A DNA stretch of 64,000 nucleotides from Ferroplasma acidiphilum (GTDB lineage: Archaea > Thermoplasmatota > Thermoplasmata > Thermoplasmatales > Thermoplasmataceae): NCBI RefSeq assembly GCF_002078355.1, contig NZ_CP015363.1, positions 124,001 to 188,000 on the forward strand, read 5' to 3'. Of this stretch, positions 28,028 to 41,218 are shown in pieces (the stretch's first letter is position 1; each line of letters begins with the position of its first letter). Under the pieces are notes generated by a model, which did no database searches, was not told the DNA's origin, and saw only the letters and a list, made by a program, of their open reading frames with translations. The translations under genes and the position numbers were made by a program.

Positions 28028-28114
28028 TGCAGGTAGATTAAATCATACAATTTAAGATTTATAAATTGCGGCAAGATTTAATTAAAAATAAATATTTTTC
28101 AGTAATACCTATAT

Positions 28115-29059
28115 ATGCCTTTACAGTCAGAACTCGTTGATATTAAAAGCAAAGTTTTGAGAAACAATGCACTTGGAGACCCTGATGAACGAAAAATCCT
28201 TGTATTCCATCCAGAAGAGCTTGATCCCGGGGCACCATTGCTAATAGAGCTTGCCGGGCTGAACGGAACGCCAAAGTTGAATAACCGTTTTTCGCAGGTA
28301 CTGAATAAGTTATACAAAAGGAATATGCTGGGCAATGCAGTGATAATTAACCCGGATTTTTCTACAAAATATCATGTTAACCAGTATATGAACTCTCCAG
28401 CAGCAGGCAACTATGAGGATTTTATAATTAAAGAGATTATTCCATTTATTTCAGAAAGGTATAAAACCGGGAAAACTGCCCTTTTTGGAAAATCTTCCGG
28501 GGGATTCGGAGCTTATACACTGGCTGCAAGAAATCCAGAAATTATCAATGGATTTGCAGACCATTTCGGTGATAGTGGATTCGAATATGTATACATTCCG
28601 GATATACCTGTTACATACAGGGAACTCGGAGATAAAGACATAAATGAGTATGTTCATGAAAAATCCCTTAAAGAAGACCTCAACGACAATGAAATAAGGG
28701 CACTTAATATACTTGGCATGTCAGCCTTTTATTCATATAATAATTCTGAATCCGGATTCGACCTCCCATTCGATAGAAAAACAGGCATGTTCCGTGACGA
28801 TATATGGAGCCGCTGGTCAAGTTTTGACCCTGCCAGAAATGTAGATAATAATATTGAGAACCTGAAAAAACTGGATGCAATTTATCTTGACGTCGGGCTT
28901 AAGGATGAATATAACCTGTATATGGGGATGAGGTCTCTGCATAGAAAGATGGAAAATTTCAATATAAGCCACAGGTATAACGAGTTTGATGGCGGCCATT
29001 TTTACAACACTCCAAGGTATGAGGAATCACTTCCGTTTCTTGTTGAAAAATTGAGTTAA
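28115..29059 (+). CDS. Putative esterase (alpha/beta hydrolase, esterase D type)
   Basis: The 314-residue protein belongs to the alpha/beta hydrolase group. The nucleophile elbow GKSSGGFGAY holds Ser near residue 129. An LLIELAGLNG oxyanion-type strand precedes it, and the catalytic His is probably in EFDGGHFYNT near the C-terminus. There is no signal peptide, so it acts in the cytoplasm. The natural substrate cannot be told. It stands alone, divergent from the tRNA enzyme gene. Confidence 0.75.
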   Translation: MPLQSELVDIKSKVLRNNALGDPDERKILVFHPEELDPGAPLLIELAGLNGTPKLNNRFSQVLNKLYKRNMLGNAVIINPDFSTKYHVNQYMNSPAAGNYEDFIIKEIIPFISERYKTGKTALFGKSSGGFGAYTLAARNPEIINGFADHFGDSGFEYVYIPDIPVTYRELGDKDINEYVHEKSLKEDLNDNEIRALNILGMSAFYSYNNSESGFDLPFDRKTGMFRDDIWSRWSSFDPARNVDNNIENLKKLDAIYLDVGLKDEYNLYMGMRSLHRKMENFNISHRYNEFDGGHFYNTPRYEESLPFLVEKLS

Positions 29060-29160
29060 AATTAATAATATTTTTAATATCCCCTGCAAAGGGTGCCGTA
29101 ACACTTCAAGCGTTTAAGCAGAAATAAAATTAAAATAAATTAATAAATTTTAAAATAATA
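29060..29160. other. Intergenic stretch between esterase and padR
   Basis: The two genes converge here. The stretch holds a short CCCT...AGGG hairpin with a GCAA loop near 29081-29092 and long A/T runs, which suit termination from both sides. Confidence 0.35.
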
Positions 29161-29688
29161 TTATTTGAACGTACCAAGCTGGCTGTTTATTTTTTTAATC
29201 CTGTCCTTTTCCGTGTCATTCAATTTGCTGGAGTTGTCAATAATGAACTGTGCATAATCTTCCATTCTTTCCAGAATGGTATCTATGCTGTTTATTTCCT
29301 CCTTGCGCTGGTTCCACGGAAATATTGTATCTTTTACTACCTCTTTTCCCTTTTCTGTTGCCTTGTAGTATTTTTTATTGTTGTCTTCCCTCATTTCAAG
29401 ATAGCCTTCTTCATACAATTTTCTCAGTGCAGGATATATGACTCCGGGCGATGGCACCCATCGTCCTTCTGTTCTCCGGTCTACTCTGTCTATTACATCC
29501 ACACCTGTTATCTCCTCACTGGAAGCCATATTAAGTATGAGATATTTCAACCCAAATCCATGCATTCCACGCCTGTTTTCTCCTGAACCCATTCTGTGGT
29601 GTCCCATATTTCCCATACGATGCCCCATCTCACCATTCATTCCATTGCAATCCTTTTCATCTTTTTCACTGTATCTTTTTCCATACAT
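29161..29688 (-). CDS. PadR-family regulator with Met/His/Gly-rich N-terminus
   Basis: The 175-residue protein has a winged-helix PadR domain (GLKYLILNMASSEEITGVDVIDRVDRR, SPGVIYPALRKLYEEGYLEM) and a C-terminal dimerisation helix. The first 45 residues are rich in Met, His and Gly, with one Cys (NGMNGEMGHRMGNMGHHRM). Comparable His-rich tails in metal-responsive PadR proteins such as E. coli YqjI suggest metal sensing, though this is inference. I chose the ATG at 29688, since the frame open to 29751 runs through an operator-like repeat array. It is divergent from hemL. Confidence 0.85.
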   Translation of the reverse strand: MYGKRYSEKDEKDCNGMNGEMGHRMGNMGHHRMGSGENRRGMHGFGLKYLILNMASSEEITGVDVIDRVDRRTEGRWVPSPGVIYPALRKLYEEGYLEMREDNNKKYYKATEKGKEVVKDTIFPWNQRKEEINSIDTILERMEDYAQFIIDNSSKLNDTEKDRIKKINSQLGTFK

Positions 29689-29699
29689 ATATATCACCA

Positions 29700-29745
29700 G
29701 ATATCTTTTATAGATATCTAAATTAGATATCGATAATAGATATTT
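29700..29745. promoter_or_regulatory. Four 13-base-spaced GATAT repeats, likely PadR operator
   Basis: GATAT occurs at 29700, 29713, 29726 and 29739, exactly every 13 bases. The first three read GATATC, a palindrome; the fourth reads GATATT. The array covers the region directly before the padR start codon, where its own promoter must lie, and also stands upstream of hemL. It is most easily read as an autoregulatory operator with cooperative binding. Confidence 0.65.
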
Positions 29746-29808
29746 AAACATTGTGGTTTTTCAGCCAGGCTGCGTAAAAAAATAAATCCTTAATAAGAAT
29801 GTAGATAC

Positions 29809-31071
29809 ATGAGATCATCGGAATTATTTAAGGAAGCGCTGGAACTGTTCCCTCTGGGCGTAAATTCACCTGTTAGATATTATTCACCTGAACCTGTAAT
29901 GTTTGCCCAGGGGCATGGTTCGAAAATTTTAGATGTAAATGGAAAAGAATACATAGACTATTCCCTAGGATTCGGCCCTATGATACTGGGGCATGCAAAC
30001 CCTGATGTTTCCAATCACATAAAATCACAGGTTGATAAAGGAATCTTATTTGGCTCTATAAGTGAGAATGAAATAAAACTTGGCAAAACCATAAAGAATG
30101 CTGTGGGTTCCATTGAAAGGCTAAGATTTACAAATTCCGGGACTGAAGCCACAATGCATGCCATAAGGCTGGCAAGAGGATTCACGGGGAAAAAGTACAT
30201 TGTAAAAATGGAAGGCGGATACCACGGTGCACATGACTATGCCCTGATAAAATCCGGCAGTGGCACCATGACATTCGGAGTTCCATCTTCTGCAGGTGTA
30301 CCGAAGGAAGTTTCCCGTACAGTGCTTGTTGGGAGATACAATGACGCTGAAAGCATTGAAAAGCTGTTCAAAGAACACAGGAATGAAATTGCTGCGGTAA
30401 TTACAGAACCGGTTCTTGGAAATATCGGTGTTATAAATCCGGAGAATGATTTTTTGAACTCTCTACGGGAAATAACTGAGAAATATTCATCCCTGCTCAT
30501 ATTTGATGAAGTAATAACTGGCTTTAGATTCGGATTTAAGGGATATCAGGACATTGCAGGAATAAAACCTGATCTTACCACTATGGGAAAAATTATCGGG
30601 GGAGGCGCTCCTGTAGGCATGTTTGGCGGGCGCGAAGATATTATGGCGCATGTAGCCCCCCAGGGCGATGTATACGAAGCGGGAACGTTTTCGGGGAATC
30701 CTTTGACCATGGCTGCAGGAATTGCAACTCTTGACCAGTTAAAGAGCAAGGATTATTCAGCCATAACTAACTATGCAGCCAGGCTTGAAGAAAAACTTAA
30801 CTCATTGATATCTGAGTACAATATTGATGCGACTATCAATAGATGCCACTCCATGTTCCAGATATTTTTCAATAAGAATAAGGTGACCGATTACAAGGGA
30901 GCAACAGCATCAGATACAGAAAAATTCAATAAAATGTTCCATATGTTACTGGAGAAGGGCATATTTTTCCCTCCAAGCCAGTTTGAAACCGAGTTTGTAA
31001 GTTTTGCCCACTCAGAAACTGATCTGGAATCTACCGTGGATGCCTTTTCATCGGTGTTGAAATGCCTGTAA
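29809..31071 (+). CDS. hemL: Glutamate-1-semialdehyde 2,1-aminomutase
   Basis: The PLP enzyme turns glutamate-1-semialdehyde into 5-aminolevulinate, so haem is made by the C5 pathway. The 420-residue protein has the [13 protein letters not shown] start, the [15 protein letters not shown] block and the PLP-binding Lys in [15 protein letters not shown]. It begins a hemL-hemC-hemD operon and overlaps hemC by 10 bases. Confidence 0.96.
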   Translation: MRSSELFKEALELFPLGVNSPVRYYSPEPVMFAQGHGSKILDVNGKEYIDYSLGFGPMILGHANPDVSNHIKSQVDKGILFGSISENEIKLGKTIKNAVGSIERLRFTNSGTEATMHAIRLARGFTGKKYIVKMEGGYHGAHDYALIKSGSGTMTFGVPSSAGVPKEVSRTVLVGRYNDAESIEKLFKEHRNEIAAVITEPVLGNIGVINPENDFLNSLREITEKYSSLLIFDEVITGFRFGFKGYQDIAGIKPDLTTMGKIIGGGAPVGMFGGREDIMAHVAPQGDVYEAGTFSGNPLTMAAGIATLDQLKSKDYSAITNYAARLEEKLNSLISEYNIDATINRCHSMFQIFFNKNKVTDYKGATASDTEKFNKMFHMLLEKGIFFPPSQFETEFVSFAHSETDLESTVDAFSSVLKCL

Positions 31072-31919
31072 CAATTGGCACAAGAAATAGCAAACTTGCA
31101 CTGATACAGGCAAACAGTGTGAAAGATGCCCTGGAATCCAGAGGTTATGAAGTTAACATAAAGAGCTACACATCTGCAGGTGACTCAAATAAAAATATTC
31201 CATTGTATCGCATGAGTTCTACCGGTGTTTTTGTGGATGAATTGAATGAACGGGTACTGAAAGGTGAGATTGACCTTGCAGTGCACAGCGCAAAAGACAT
31301 TCCATCAAATATACAGAAAGGGCTTGAAATCACAGCAGTAACGGGAAGAGATGATTTCAGGGACGTTTTAATCTCACGGACACCATTGGAAGAAATGACA
31401 GCAGGTTCGGTAATAGGCACATCCAGCATGCGGCGGATCAGGCAAGCCATGACAGTGAATCCAGAAATAACTGTATCAGATATCAGGGGAAATATTGATA
31501 CCAGGATATCAAAGTATACGGAAAAAAAATACACTGGCATCATCATTGCCATGGCTGCTTATAAACGGATGAAACTGGATATTGAACATTTTATCCTCTC
31601 TGAAGAACAATTCCTGCCAGCGCCGAACCAGGGTATAATTGCTATAGTTGGAAAAAGCAATTCCACTGCCTCCATTATATCTGGAGAAATCAATGACAGA
31701 GAAACATATAGAGACATGAAGAACGAACGGTTTATCGCTACATCATTAAATCTAGGGTGTTCCATGCCCGTTGGAATACTTTCAAAAGATGGAAAAATAA
31801 AAACAAGGTTCTATTCACTGGATTCTGATGAACACAGGGATATGGTGTTCAGTGCGGAAAACCTGGATTCTGTTGTAGAACATATAAAAGAGGGGATAAG
31901 TGACTATGGATACTTCTAA
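31062..31919 (+). CDS. hemC: Hydroxymethylbilane synthase (porphobilinogen deaminase)
   Basis: The 285-residue enzyme joins four porphobilinogens. It has the [16 protein letters not shown] start, [20 protein letters not shown] and [11 protein letters not shown] motifs. The cofactor-binding Cys sits in [10 protein letters not shown]. It overlaps both neighbours and must be translationally coupled. Confidence 0.95.
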   Translation: MPVTIGTRNSKLALIQANSVKDALESRGYEVNIKSYTSAGDSNKNIPLYRMSSTGVFVDELNERVLKGEIDLAVHSAKDIPSNIQKGLEITAVTGRDDFRDVLISRTPLEEMTAGSVIGTSSMRRIRQAMTVNPEITVSDIRGNIDTRISKYTEKKYTGIIIAMAAYKRMKLDIEHFILSEEQFLPAPNQGIIAIVGKSNSTASIISGEINDRETYRDMKNERFIATSLNLGCSMPVGILSKDGKIKTRFYSLDSDEHRDMVFSAENLDSVVEHIKEGISDYGYF

Positions 31920-32625
31920 ATACATAATTACTACACGGCCTGGAATTAAATTCAAGCCTGTAAAAACTCAATGCATAGATATATTGAATATACCTCTCAC
32001 TTCCATCCAGGCACGCAATTTTGATGAAAATATAGGTAAGGAATTAATTCAGGCAAAGCCAGGGGTAATAGTGCTTACAAGTTCATTTGGAGCCATGGAA
32101 TTTTTTAAAAATTATTATAAATTTACAGTAAATCCGGATTTTGTAGCAATAGGGGAAAAAACTGCGGGCATAATAAGAAAATATGCCGGAAATGTAAAGG
32201 TTCCAACAGTAAAAGATTCATACGGGGTACTGGACCTGCTTTCAGGGTATGAAAATACAGATATTGCCTTATTCAGAAGCAATGAATCCAATAATATTAT
32301 CAGGGAATCTTTAACCAGAAGGGGTGTAAAATACCATGAATATCATGTATACGATGTAATACAGCTGGAAAATACAGGATTAAAGGACTCATTTCTTTCA
32401 TCCAGTTGCAATGGAATATTAGTTACATCATCTATGGAGGCGAGGATATTTAGAGAAACTATTGGAACCTATACCGGTGGCAAAAAAATTTATTCAATTG
32501 GGAAAATAACCACTTCCACACTGGAATCACTTGGATATAAGGTATCATTAACAGGAAATTCTGATTTCGAAGCCATGATAGAAAAAATAGACAAGGAAAA
32601 CTGCAATAGCGGGGAATGGATTTGA
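31906..32625 (+). CDS. hemD: Uroporphyrinogen-III synthase
   Basis: The 239-residue protein closes and inverts the linear tetrapyrrole. Sequence conservation in this family is low; visible signs are the TSSFGAMEFFKNYY and AIGEKTA runs, and SNESNNIIRESLTRRGVKY. Its place after hemC with overlap supports the call. The ATG at 31906 is preferred to a GTG at 31900. The last six codons lie in the complement of the initiator tRNA gene. Confidence 0.85.
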   Translation: MDTSKYIITTRPGIKFKPVKTQCIDILNIPLTSIQARNFDENIGKELIQAKPGVIVLTSSFGAMEFFKNYYKFTVNPDFVAIGEKTAGIIRKYAGNVKVPTVKDSYGVLDLLSGYENTDIALFRSNESNNIIRESLTRRGVKYHEYHVYDVIQLENTGLKDSFLSSSCNGILVTSSMEARIFRETIGTYTGGKKIYSIGKITTSTLESLGYKVSLTGNSDFEAMIEKIDKENCNSGEWI

Positions 32626-32681
32626 ACCATTGATCTACGGGTTATGAGCCCGTCGGGATCTCCTGACTACCCTACCCCGCT
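32607..32681 (-). tRNA. Initiator tRNA-Met (CAT)
   Basis: The minus strand folds into a cloverleaf: acceptor AGCGGGG with CCCCGCT, anticodon stem ACGGG with CCCGT around CTCATAA, and T-arm AATGG-TTCAAAT-CCATT. The A1-T72 pair and the three G-C pairs next to the anticodon loop are hallmarks of archaeal initiator tRNA. No CCA is encoded. A TATA-like GTTTATATTC on the minus strand at 32703-32712 is placed for start at the 5' end. Confidence 0.92.
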
Positions 32682-32702
32682 GTAATTATGTATTGCAAGA
32701 AA

Positions 32703-32712
32703 GAATATAAAC
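32703..32712 (-). promoter_or_regulatory. TATA box of the initiator tRNA gene
   Basis: The minus strand reads GTTTATATTC, centred about 26 bases before the tRNA 5' end at 32681. It lies just downstream of the pno1 stop codon, so the tRNA can be transcribed on its own. Confidence 0.55.
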
Positions 32713-32722
32713 TTTAACGATT

Positions 32723-33280
32723 TCAACTCCCGCCGAAGCTTTCTTCCATCTTCCTGAACTTTAATTCTCCGACATTTTTTTCAAGATAAGAGTATACGGT
32801 TTTGTGCTTTCTTCCCTGCAAAATCATGTTTACCGCTTCCCTTGCATATTGAATTGATATAAAATCACCAAGTATTGAAACAGTATTTCCACTTATAGAA
32901 ATATATGTTCCTGTTAATTCTTCAATTATCTCCCTCGTATGCCCCTCTTTTCCTATTAACCTCCCACGTATTTCTTTTATCCTTTTGGCATCTTTGTTTA
33001 CAAATTCCTTAATGGATATTACTATGAGTTGAACACTGTCATCAAATAAGAGCATGGCTTTTTCCGGATTGAAACCCCTTGCTATAGCCTGAACAACGTT
33101 TAATGCCATCAGGGCCTTCAATGGATCATTTTTCTGGTATACGGTAACTATTGCATTTTCTGAATCAATATCCAGTTTGGCTTTGCCTTCTTCTTCTATT
33201 TTAGCTTTTACTGTCCCTTCCTTTCCTATAAGCACCCCTATTCTGGCAAAGGGGACTTTAATATTTCCTATTTCAAGCAT
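32723..33280 (-). CDS. KH-domain ribosome maturation protein (Pno1/Dim2 family)
   Basis: The 185-residue protein has two KH domains with IGKEGTVKAKIEEEG and LIGKEGHTREIIEELTG loops, followed by ARGFNPEKAMLLF between them. Archaeal Dim2/Pno1 binds the 3' end of 16S rRNA and helps late small-subunit maturation with RIO1. I chose the ATG at 33280, which follows GGTGAT inside the RIO1 end; a frame start at 33298 is less likely. Confidence 0.9.
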   Translation of the reverse strand: MLEIGNIKVPFARIGVLIGKEGTVKAKIEEEGKAKLDIDSENAIVTVYQKNDPLKALMALNVVQAIARGFNPEKAMLLFDDSVQLIVISIKEFVNKDAKRIKEIRGRLIGKEGHTREIIEELTGTYISISGNTVSILGDFISIQYAREAVNMILQGRKHKTVYSYLEKNVGELKFRKMEESFGGS

Positions 33281-34046
33281 GTGTATCACCTTTAACATAA
33301 CTATAGAGTTCTATAGGGTCACATTTAACCCCTTTTTTAATAAAAAATGTTGATATATTTTTTATATCCCTTTTCAGGAACTCCAGTGCCATAGGATGTT
33401 TTGTGGACACCGATTGCCCAACATCTATGATATATGGGTTATTTCTGTAATATAATATATTATATTCGCTGAGATCAGCATGGACTATGCCGGCTTTATT
33501 ATACATCTTCCATATAGCCTCCCTCAATTTAACATAAATTTCATCAAAACCTCCATTGAGATCTTTAATTTGCAATGCTGGCCCTTTAGAACTCCCAAGA
33601 TAGGACATTAGAAGTATATTTTTATAGAATCCATAGGGCTTAGGTGCATGGACTCCAGAATCCCTGAGGCTTTGAAGATTTGTAAACTCCTTTTGTGCCC
33701 ACACAAATACAAGATTTGACCGGTTAATTTTTTCCTTATCAAACCGGTAATCACCTTTTATATATTCCATGGTATTGGAAAATTTTAATGTAGACATTTT
33801 ATAAATTTTAAGCGCCCTGGTAATCCCATTTCTTAACTTAACATTGAAGATCAGTGATTCCTTGCCGCTGGAAATTGGAAAATCAATGTAATCTATATCA
33901 TATTTTTTAATAACTTCATAAATAGCATTTAACGTTCTCCTGTCAAATACAAGGCCGTATGTTTTCCTATCAAGATTGAGCCTGTTGGAAAATTCATCCG
34001 ATTCAATTAATTGCTTCAGTGCACTTTTATCGTTCATTGAATACAT
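33273..34046 (-). CDS. RIO1-type serine protein kinase
   Basis: The 257-residue atypical kinase/ATPase acts in release of late pre-40S factors. It has the ATP-binding SSGKESLIFNV loop, Lys in ALKIYKMST, the catalytic HADLSEYNILYY loop and metal-binding IIDVGQSV. The flexible loop after KIYKMSTLKF is typical of RIO1. It overlaps aIF1A and pno1, so the three form one operon. Confidence 0.93.
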   Translation of the reverse strand: MYSMNDKSALKQLIESDEFSNRLNLDRKTYGLVFDRRTLNAIYEVIKKYDIDYIDFPISSGKESLIFNVKLRNGITRALKIYKMSTLKFSNTMEYIKGDYRFDKEKINRSNLVFVWAQKEFTNLQSLRDSGVHAPKPYGFYKNILLMSYLGSSKGPALQIKDLNGGFDEIYVKLREAIWKMYNKAGIVHADLSEYNILYYRNNPYIIDVGQSVSTKHPMALEFLKRDIKNISTFFIKKGVKCDPIELYSYVKGDTHA

Positions 34047-34359
34047 CTATAATCTCTGGCAACATCCTGTTACGGCTAAGGTATAATGCCTGGGTCCTTG
34101 TGTACCTGTAAATTATATCTCCCTTTTCATCCTGGAAATCCCATGGTTTCACAATAACAAGGTCGCCTTCCCTTATCCACATCCTTTTTTTCATTTTGCC
34201 AGGTATTCTGCAATTTCTTGTTGAGCCATCCTCACACATAACGGTAAGGCGTGATGCACCGGATAATTTTTCAACTATTCCGTATATTTCTCCCTTTCTT
34301 TTATTGGGTGTAATAACCCTCGTAATATTTTCTCCATTATCTTCTATTTTATGATCCAT
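34027..34359 (-). CDS. Translation initiation factor aIF1A
   Basis: The 110-residue protein has the OB-fold sequence GEIYGIVEKLSGASRLTVMCEDGSTRNCRIPGKMKKRMWIREGDLVIV of eIF1A. It binds the A site and with aIF1 and aIF2 sets up initiation. It leads the aIF1A-RIO1-Pno1 operon. A TATA-like stretch near 34389-34398 would give a very short leader. Confidence 0.95.
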   Translation of the reverse strand: MDHKIEDNGENITRVITPNKRKGEIYGIVEKLSGASRLTVMCEDGSTRNCRIPGKMKKRMWIREGDLVIVKPWDFQDEKGDIIYRYTRTQALYLSRNRMLPEIIDVFNER

Positions 34360-34698
34360 ATATATAATACATAATCATATGCAGGGATATAAATATAATC
34401 CAATTGCATGCACTTTATCTTACCGGAGTATAGGCAAATAGGCCGCACATGCCGTGGGATTAATTTTGGCAATATCCTCCATTACATTGAAATTTCGGTA
34501 TTTTAAAGCACATAATAATTTCTAAGCTTTTATATTAGCATTCTCTAGATTAAATATAAAATTACCGGTGGATATGCAAGAAACAATGTATTCTTCCATG
34601 AATATTTCGGAAATTTGCTTGCTAAATTCCGTGTCATCCTATGTATATGTTCGAAATTTATTAAGAAATATTTATATATAACTGCTAAATATTCTCAC
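34360..34698. other. Divergent promoter region, aIF1A and permease
   Basis: No gene is apparent in this 339-base gap. It holds the aIF1A promoter on the left (TATA-like near 34389) and the permease promoter on the right (TATA at 34670-34680). Repeated AAATTTCGG and TTTCGGAAATTT runs near 34490 and 34605 might be regulator sites, but the similarity is short. Confidence 0.4.
34670..34680 (+). promoter_or_regulatory. TATA box of the APC permease gene
   Basis: ATTTATATATA is centred about 24 bases before the ATG at 34699, which fits a leaderless transcript. This position supports the later of two possible start codons (34699, not 34615). Confidence 0.55.
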
Positions 34699-36447
34699 AT
34701 GGCTGATTCAATATCAGAAAAAACTGTTATCGCCAATAGTAAACTGCAGGATAAGAGGTTAAAGAAGGCATTAAACACATGGGACCTTTACTTCCTAAGC
34801 CTTGGTGGCATAATTGGCTCAGGATGGCTTTTCGCTGCTGCAGCATCTGCAGGAACTACTGGACCTGCCGCTATTCTATCATGGATTATTGGCGGTGTCA
34901 TAGTATTGTTTATCGCTCTTGTTTATGCTGAGCTTGGAAGCATGATACCCAGGACCGGAGCAATTAGCAGGTATGGTCACTATTCGCACGGTGGAGTAGC
35001 TGGATTGTTTTTCGGGTGGACCTATTTCCTCTCGGCTGTATCAGTGCCAGCTATAGAAGCTGAGGCTGTAATTACATATGCGAGTTCATATATTAAAGGG
35101 CTATCATATAGCGCTCCGAATCCCATAAATCCATCAGCGACTGTGGCCCTTTTAACCGGACTTGGAATATTGCTTGCCGCTATACTCATAGTTGCTTTCT
35201 TTGCATTAAACTACGCTGGTGTAAGGATAATGGGGAAAACAAATACAGGTATGACATGGTGGAAATTAATAATACCTTCAATAACTATAGTAATGCTTGC
35301 ATTCCTTGTTTTTCACACCTCAAACTTCACCTCACCAGCACTCGGTGGATTCCTTCCAGGAAACAACAGCGCAACAATATTTGAAGCTGTTTCAACGGAT
35401 GGGATAGTATTTTCGTTCCTGGGATTCAGGCAGGCACTTGATTATGGAGGAGAGGCAAAAACGCCGCAGAGGTCTATTCCAAGAGCCACAATTTTCTCTG
35501 TGCTGACAGGTATTGTTGTATATGTCCTGCTGCAGGTTGTTTTTATAGGGGCTATAGACCCAACTAAACTTGCAGCAGCCGGAGGATGGTTCGGGCTTGT
35601 ATCATCAACCCCCACCACATATGCAGCCAGTGTTGTAGCAGCGCCATTTGCATTCCTTGCAAAAAGCTCTGGAATATTTGCACTTGTTGTCCTGACTTAT
35701 GTATTATACGCAGACGCATACGTATCTCCAGCCGGTACACTTAATGTATACGCCGGAACTTCAACAAGAACCCTGTTCGGGTTAGCTGAAATCGGATATT
35801 TCCCGAAACAGCTTTCAGTTGTAAGCAAAAAGACCCATGTTCCTGTTCTGCCGATAATACTATCTGTGATCATCGGTATTATATTCCTTGCTCCATTCCC
35901 GAGCTGGTATGCCCTTGTAGGATTAATAACCGGAGCCACGGCATTCACATACATAGTGGGAGGATCAGCATTGATGGTGTTGAGAAGAGAAGCGGATGCA
36001 CTGAAAAGGCCATTTAAACTCCCATTTGCCAAAATACTTGCCCCTATAGCTTTCATCGGTGCCACACTTATAGTATACTGGTCAGGATGGCCTACAATAC
36101 CGTACCTAGCAATAGGAATATTCCTGGGCATTGTGGTTTACCTGATCATACTGGCAACACACAAAGTGGAGAACGTATTCACGAAAGAAAATATCAAAGC
36201 TGGATGGTGGGTACCTGGATTTATACTGGTCTTAACGCTTTTATCATACCTTGGAGAAGGAGACTATGGGGGAACAAATACTCTTCCATACCCATATGAC
36301 TTTGTTGTGGTAATAATAGTAGCCATTATATTCTATCTGATATCCATAAGGTCTGGCTACAGGACAGAGGAAATAAGCGATATAATAGAATCAGGAACAC
36401 AGTATATCCAGGAAGAGGATGTTACCACTACCGCAGGGCAAAAATAA
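34699..36447 (+). CDS. APC-family amino acid permease
   Basis: The 582-residue transporter has about 14 helices. The first holds the APC signature LGGIIGSGWLFAAAASAG, whose Gly-rich break binds the substrate. The FSFLGFRQALDYGGEAKTPQRSIPRA loop after helix 5 is also typical. Substrate amino acid cannot be told. It stands as a single gene with its own TATA box and a T-rich end after the stop. Confidence 0.88.
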   Translation: MADSISEKTVIANSKLQDKRLKKALNTWDLYFLSLGGIIGSGWLFAAAASAGTTGPAAILSWIIGGVIVLFIALVYAELGSMIPRTGAISRYGHYSHGGVAGLFFGWTYFLSAVSVPAIEAEAVITYASSYIKGLSYSAPNPINPSATVALLTGLGILLAAILIVAFFALNYAGVRIMGKTNTGMTWWKLIIPSITIVMLAFLVFHTSNFTSPALGGFLPGNNSATIFEAVSTDGIVFSFLGFRQALDYGGEAKTPQRSIPRATIFSVLTGIVVYVLLQVVFIGAIDPTKLAAAGGWFGLVSSTPTTYAASVVAAPFAFLAKSSGIFALVVLTYVLYADAYVSPAGTLNVYAGTSTRTLFGLAEIGYFPKQLSVVSKKTHVPVLPIILSVIIGIIFLAPFPSWYALVGLITGATAFTYIVGGSALMVLRREADALKRPFKLPFAKILAPIAFIGATLIVYWSGWPTIPYLAIGIFLGIVVYLIILATHKVENVFTKENIKAGWWVPGFILVLTLLSYLGEGDYGGTNTLPYPYDFVVVIIVAIIFYLISIRSGYRTEEISDIIESGTQYIQEEDVTTTAGQK

Positions 36448-36490
36448 TTTTTTTTTAATAATTACAATTTAATATATTTTACTTTTTTTA
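36448..36490 (+). terminator. T-rich terminator after permease
   Basis: A run of nine T (36448-36456) follows the permease stop, and another T7 lies near 36483. Such U-runs end archaeal transcripts. The gap continues A/T-rich to the nusA-like stop, which faces it, so nothing else is seen here. Confidence 0.5.
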
Positions 36491-36599
36491 CGTTTAAATT
36501 TCTATGATATTTTATACTGGCATTGAACGGCACTCAAAATTTATATAAATTAATTAAGAAACTTATTTCAGGATATTATAAATTAAAACTTTAAAAAAT

Positions 36600-37031
36600 T
36601 TATCTCTGCTTTATTATTACATTTTTTATTTTAAAGTACCTGGAAATAGCATCCCTCATTAATTTTATGTTTCTGCTATCTTTGCCGATAGCTTTACCTA
36701 TATTTTCCGGAGCTATTCCTACAAAAATGTTTGTTATATTGTCCTTCCATATGAGATTAATCTCATTTACCCCATACCTGTAAAATAAATTCTTTGTAAA
36801 TGTTAGAAGGTCAGGGGAAAACTCTGCCATGACTATCCTTTTGTTGATCTTTGCTTTTAAATCTGCAATTATATTTTCATGTTTTTTAAAAATATCTGCC
36901 AGTTTGTGCTCACCTACAACAAAGAGGACCATCTCTTCGTTTTCAAGGCATTCAAATACGTTAGTTCTAGTATAGCTTTCAAATAATTTTATAAATCCTA
37001 TTGTCTGATTATCCAGTGTTATTTCATTCAT
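36600..37031 (-). CDS. nusA: NusA-like KH-domain transcription factor
   Basis: The 143-residue protein matches the archaeal NusA: two KH domains with the VVGEHKLADIFKKHENIIADLKAKI and VGIAPENIGKAIGKDSRNIKLMRDAI runs. It is thought to bind RNA and act in elongation or termination. It ends the polymerase operon. The usual archaeal neighbours eL30 and uS12 are not present beside it. Confidence 0.88.
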   Translation of the reverse strand: MNEITLDNQTIGFIKLFESYTRTNVFECLENEEMVLFVVGEHKLADIFKKHENIIADLKAKINKRIVMAEFSPDLLTFTKNLFYRYGVNEINLIWKDNITNIFVGIAPENIGKAIGKDSRNIKLMRDAISRYFKIKNVIIKQR

Positions 37032-37040
37032 GGTATCCCT

Positions 37041-41214
<4,174 letters not shown>

Positions 41215-41218
<4 letters not shown>

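Noticed and set aside
29689-29751. N-terminal extension of the PadR protein
   Set aside because: The open frame continues upstream of 29688 but runs through the 13-base repeat array, which looks regulatory rather than coding.
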